A DNA stretch of 22,335 nt from an uncultured Oscillospiraceae bacterium (lineage in GTDB: Bacteria > Bacillota > Clostridia > Oscillospirales > Oscillospiraceae), in the NCBI GenBank assembly GCA_910588975.1, contig CAJUSE010000031.1, positions 1 through 22,335 on the forward strand. Reading direction: 5' to 3'. The notes under the pieces were generated by a model. The model was not told the DNA's origin and did no database searches. It worked only from the letters and a program-made list of their open reading frames with translations. The position numbers were made by a program, and so were the translations under genes. Below are positions 21,222 to 22,335 of this stretch, piece by piece (the first letter of the stretch is position 1; every line of letters starts with the position of its first letter).

Positions 21222-21935
21222 ATGGAACCCAACAACGATTTTTCCCGTTCCCTGTCCCTCCTGCGCCGGGACATGGGGGTCAGCCAGCGCACGGCGGCCA
21301 AGGCTCTCGGCATCAGCCAGGCCCTGCTGTCCCACTATGAAAACGGCGCCCGGGAGCCCGGCCTGGCCTTTGTCCGCCGGGCCTGCGACTACTACCACGT
21401 CTCCGCCGACTTCCTGCTGGGCCGGACCCTGACCCGGGACGGGGCCACCATCGACCCGGACACCTTCTACGATGCCTCGGCCGACCGGGACCACACCCTT
21501 CGGGGCAGCATTGTGGCCACGTTGAACAAGAAGCTGGTGGTCAACTCGGTGGGGCTGCTCTTCGACCTGCTGGGCAAGGTGGGCTCCCGAGAGGCCATCA
21601 CGGCAGCCGCCAACTATCTCTCCTCGGCCATTTATCAGCTCTTTCGGCACCTGTACCGCACCTCGGGCAACGAGAACGAGGACTTTTTCTCCATCTCCTC
21701 CACCCGCTTCGATGCGGGGTGCGCCCAGGCGGATATGATCTACTCTGAGGCCGACTATCTGGAGGCCCTCCACGCCCAGCTGCGGGAGAAGGGCCGGGAG
21801 GTCTTCCCCCCCATGAACAACGACGCTCTGTCCCAGATGAACCGGGAGGCCCACCAGTCCCTGCTCCAGATCATCCACAACACCGGCGAGCGCATCAGCT
21901 ACAACATGGGCAACCGCTGGAAGGGAAAGAAGTAA
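21222..21935 (+). CDS. XRE-family transcriptional regulator, soluble, unknown C-terminal domain
   Basis: The 237-residue protein begins with a Cro/CI-type helix-turn-helix (about 8-66; QRTAAKALGISQALLSHYENGAREPG, domain end YYHVSADFLLGR). An all-helical C-terminal region of about 165 residues follows, with no membrane segment and no domain I recognise. That region has two parts: LRGSIVATLNKKLVVNSVGLLFDLLGKVGSREAITAAANYLSSAIYQLFRHLYR and the 180-237 block with EADYLEALHAQLREKG. ATG 21222 is chosen because it follows the promoter; its ribosome binding site (GAGAGG..GAG) is poor. A terminator follows, so it is separate from lepA. It might regulate the divergent pta, but this is only positional. 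Confidence 0.88.
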   Translation: MEPNNDFSRSLSLLRRDMGVSQRTAAKALGISQALLSHYENGAREPGLAFVRRACDYYHVSADFLLGRTLTRDGATIDPDTFYDASADRDHTLRGSIVATLNKKLVVNSVGLLFDLLGKVGSREAITAAANYLSSAIYQLFRHLYRTSGNENEDFFSISSTRFDAGCAQADMIYSEADYLEALHAQLREKGREVFPPMNNDALSQMNREAHQSLLQIIHNTGERISYNMGNRWKGKK

Positions 21936-21957
21936 TTCCCCTTTCTGCCCCTCCTCT

Positions 21958-21997
21958 CCCCACAAAACCTTCGGTTTTGCGGGGGCCCCTTTTTTGA
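21958..21997 (+). terminator. Terminator of the XRE regulator gene
   Basis: A stem of about 11 bp with one mismatch (CCCCACAAAACC, 21958-21969, with GGTTTTGCGGGG, 21973-21984) is followed by GCCCC and a T-run near 21990-21995. Confidence 0.85.
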
Positions 21998-22064
21998 CTT
22001 TAATATCCGCACCTTCGGTGCGCCCCATCTGCGATGGGGCCCCGGTGGATTTGCCTACGGAGGT
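21996..22064 (+). promoter_or_regulatory. lepA leader with two hairpins and ribosome binding site
   Basis: Two perfect hairpins lie before lepA: GCACC-TTC-GGTGC (near 22010-22022) and GCCCCATC-TGC-GATGGGGC (near 22022-22040). CGGAGGTAA (22058-22066) is the ribosome binding site. A TTGACT (about 21995-22000) could be a -35, but no matching -10 was found, so the promoter remains unclear. Confidence 0.45.
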
Positions 22065-22071
22065 AACCCCT

Positions 22072-22335
22072 ATGACCGACCAATCCAAAATCAGAAACTT
22101 CTCTATCATCGCCCATATCGACCACGGCAAATCCACCCTGTCCGACCGGCTCATCGAGCTGTGCGGGGCGGTGGAGCAGCGGGAGATGGAATCCCAGCTT
22201 TTGGACAACATGGACCTGGAGCGGGAGCGGGGCATCACCATCAAAGCCCGGGCAGTGCGGCTCTCCTACCAGGCCCTGGATGGGGAGACCTACCACCTGA
22301 ACCTCATCGACACCCCGGGCCATGTGGACTTTAAC
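22072..22335 (+). CDS. lepA: Elongation factor 4 (LepA), N-terminal part, cut by the window end
   Basis: LepA is a ribosome-bound GTPase acting in translation. The first 88 residues are present of about 600. They show G1 (AHIDHGKST), the G2 region (ERERGITIKARAV) and G3 (DTPGHVDF), in the order and spacing of LepA. The start MTDQSKIRNFSIIAHIDHGKSTLSDRLIE distinguishes it from other translational GTPases. The strong GGAGG site fixes ATG 22072. In Bacillus lepA lies soon after gpr and spoIIP; here it is about 6.7 kb from gpr. Confidence 0.95.
   Translation, partial: MTDQSKIRNFSIIAHIDHGKSTLSDRLIELCGAVEQREMESQLLDNMDLERERGITIKARAVRLSYQALDGETYHLNLIDTPGHVDFN

Noticed and set aside
1..22335. CRISPR array, tRNA or rRNA genes, prophage or complete insertion sequence
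   Set aside because: No regularly spaced repeats, cloverleaf sequences, rRNA-like stretches, integrase or transposase frames were seen on either strand.

Overview
The window looks like chromosomal DNA from a GC-rich, spore-forming Clostridia member, probably of the Oscillospiraceae (Flavonifractor/Pseudoflavonifractor-like; the genus is inferred, not shown). Support: a spore protease gene (gpr), a glycine T-box in front of a homodimer-type glycyl-tRNA synthetase, the holB-ricT (yaaT) pair and divergent rpsT/gpr pair known from Bacillus, many AGGAGG ribosome binding sites, and TTGACA-17-TATAAT-type promoters. No tRNA, rRNA, CRISPR array, transposase or phage gene was seen.

Layout. 1-1248: the end of aspS and its terminators. 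1260-2713: a promoter with three FabT-like boxes, a FabT-like MarR repressor and a DegV/FakB-type fatty-acid-binding protein, closed by a bidirectional terminator. 2734-4599 (-): an LTA-synthase-like membrane sulfatase-fold enzyme. 4617-6428 (-): glyQS with its T-box leader, promoter and terminator. 6556-8970 (+): an accessory patch holding a membrane-anchored XRE regulator, a small exported protein or lipoprotein, and a strikingly AT-rich, cysteine-containing secreted protein of unknown family, followed by REP-like hairpins. 9074-10508 (-): an HtrA-type protease, with an odd mini-hairpin array between its promoter and the ricT terminator. 10693-14417 (-): ricT, holB, a YihY-family membrane protein and rpsT. 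14528-15397 (+): gpr. 15400-17057 (-): a membrane-anchored LysM-G5-M23 peptidase with a WalR-like box in its leader. 17215-18561 (+): a PstS-like binding domain fused to four membrane segments. 18582-19916 (-): a TPR-like protein of unknown function. 19946-21119 (-): pta. 21150-21997 (+): an XRE regulator. 22072-22335 (+): the start of lepA.

How the genes relate. Most are housekeeping: translation (aspS, glyQS, rpsT, lepA), replication (holB), acetyl-CoA/acetate metabolism (pta) and the cell envelope (LTA-synthase-like, HtrA, M23). The best functional pairing is fabT-fakB: a repressor of fatty acid synthesis cotranscribed with a probable carrier of exogenous fatty acids, behind operator-like sites that the repressor itself may bind. 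The least explained part is 6.7-9.1 kb, where regulator, exported proteins, base composition and repeat remnants together suggest acquired DNA. Functions come from motifs read by eye; no database search was possible.
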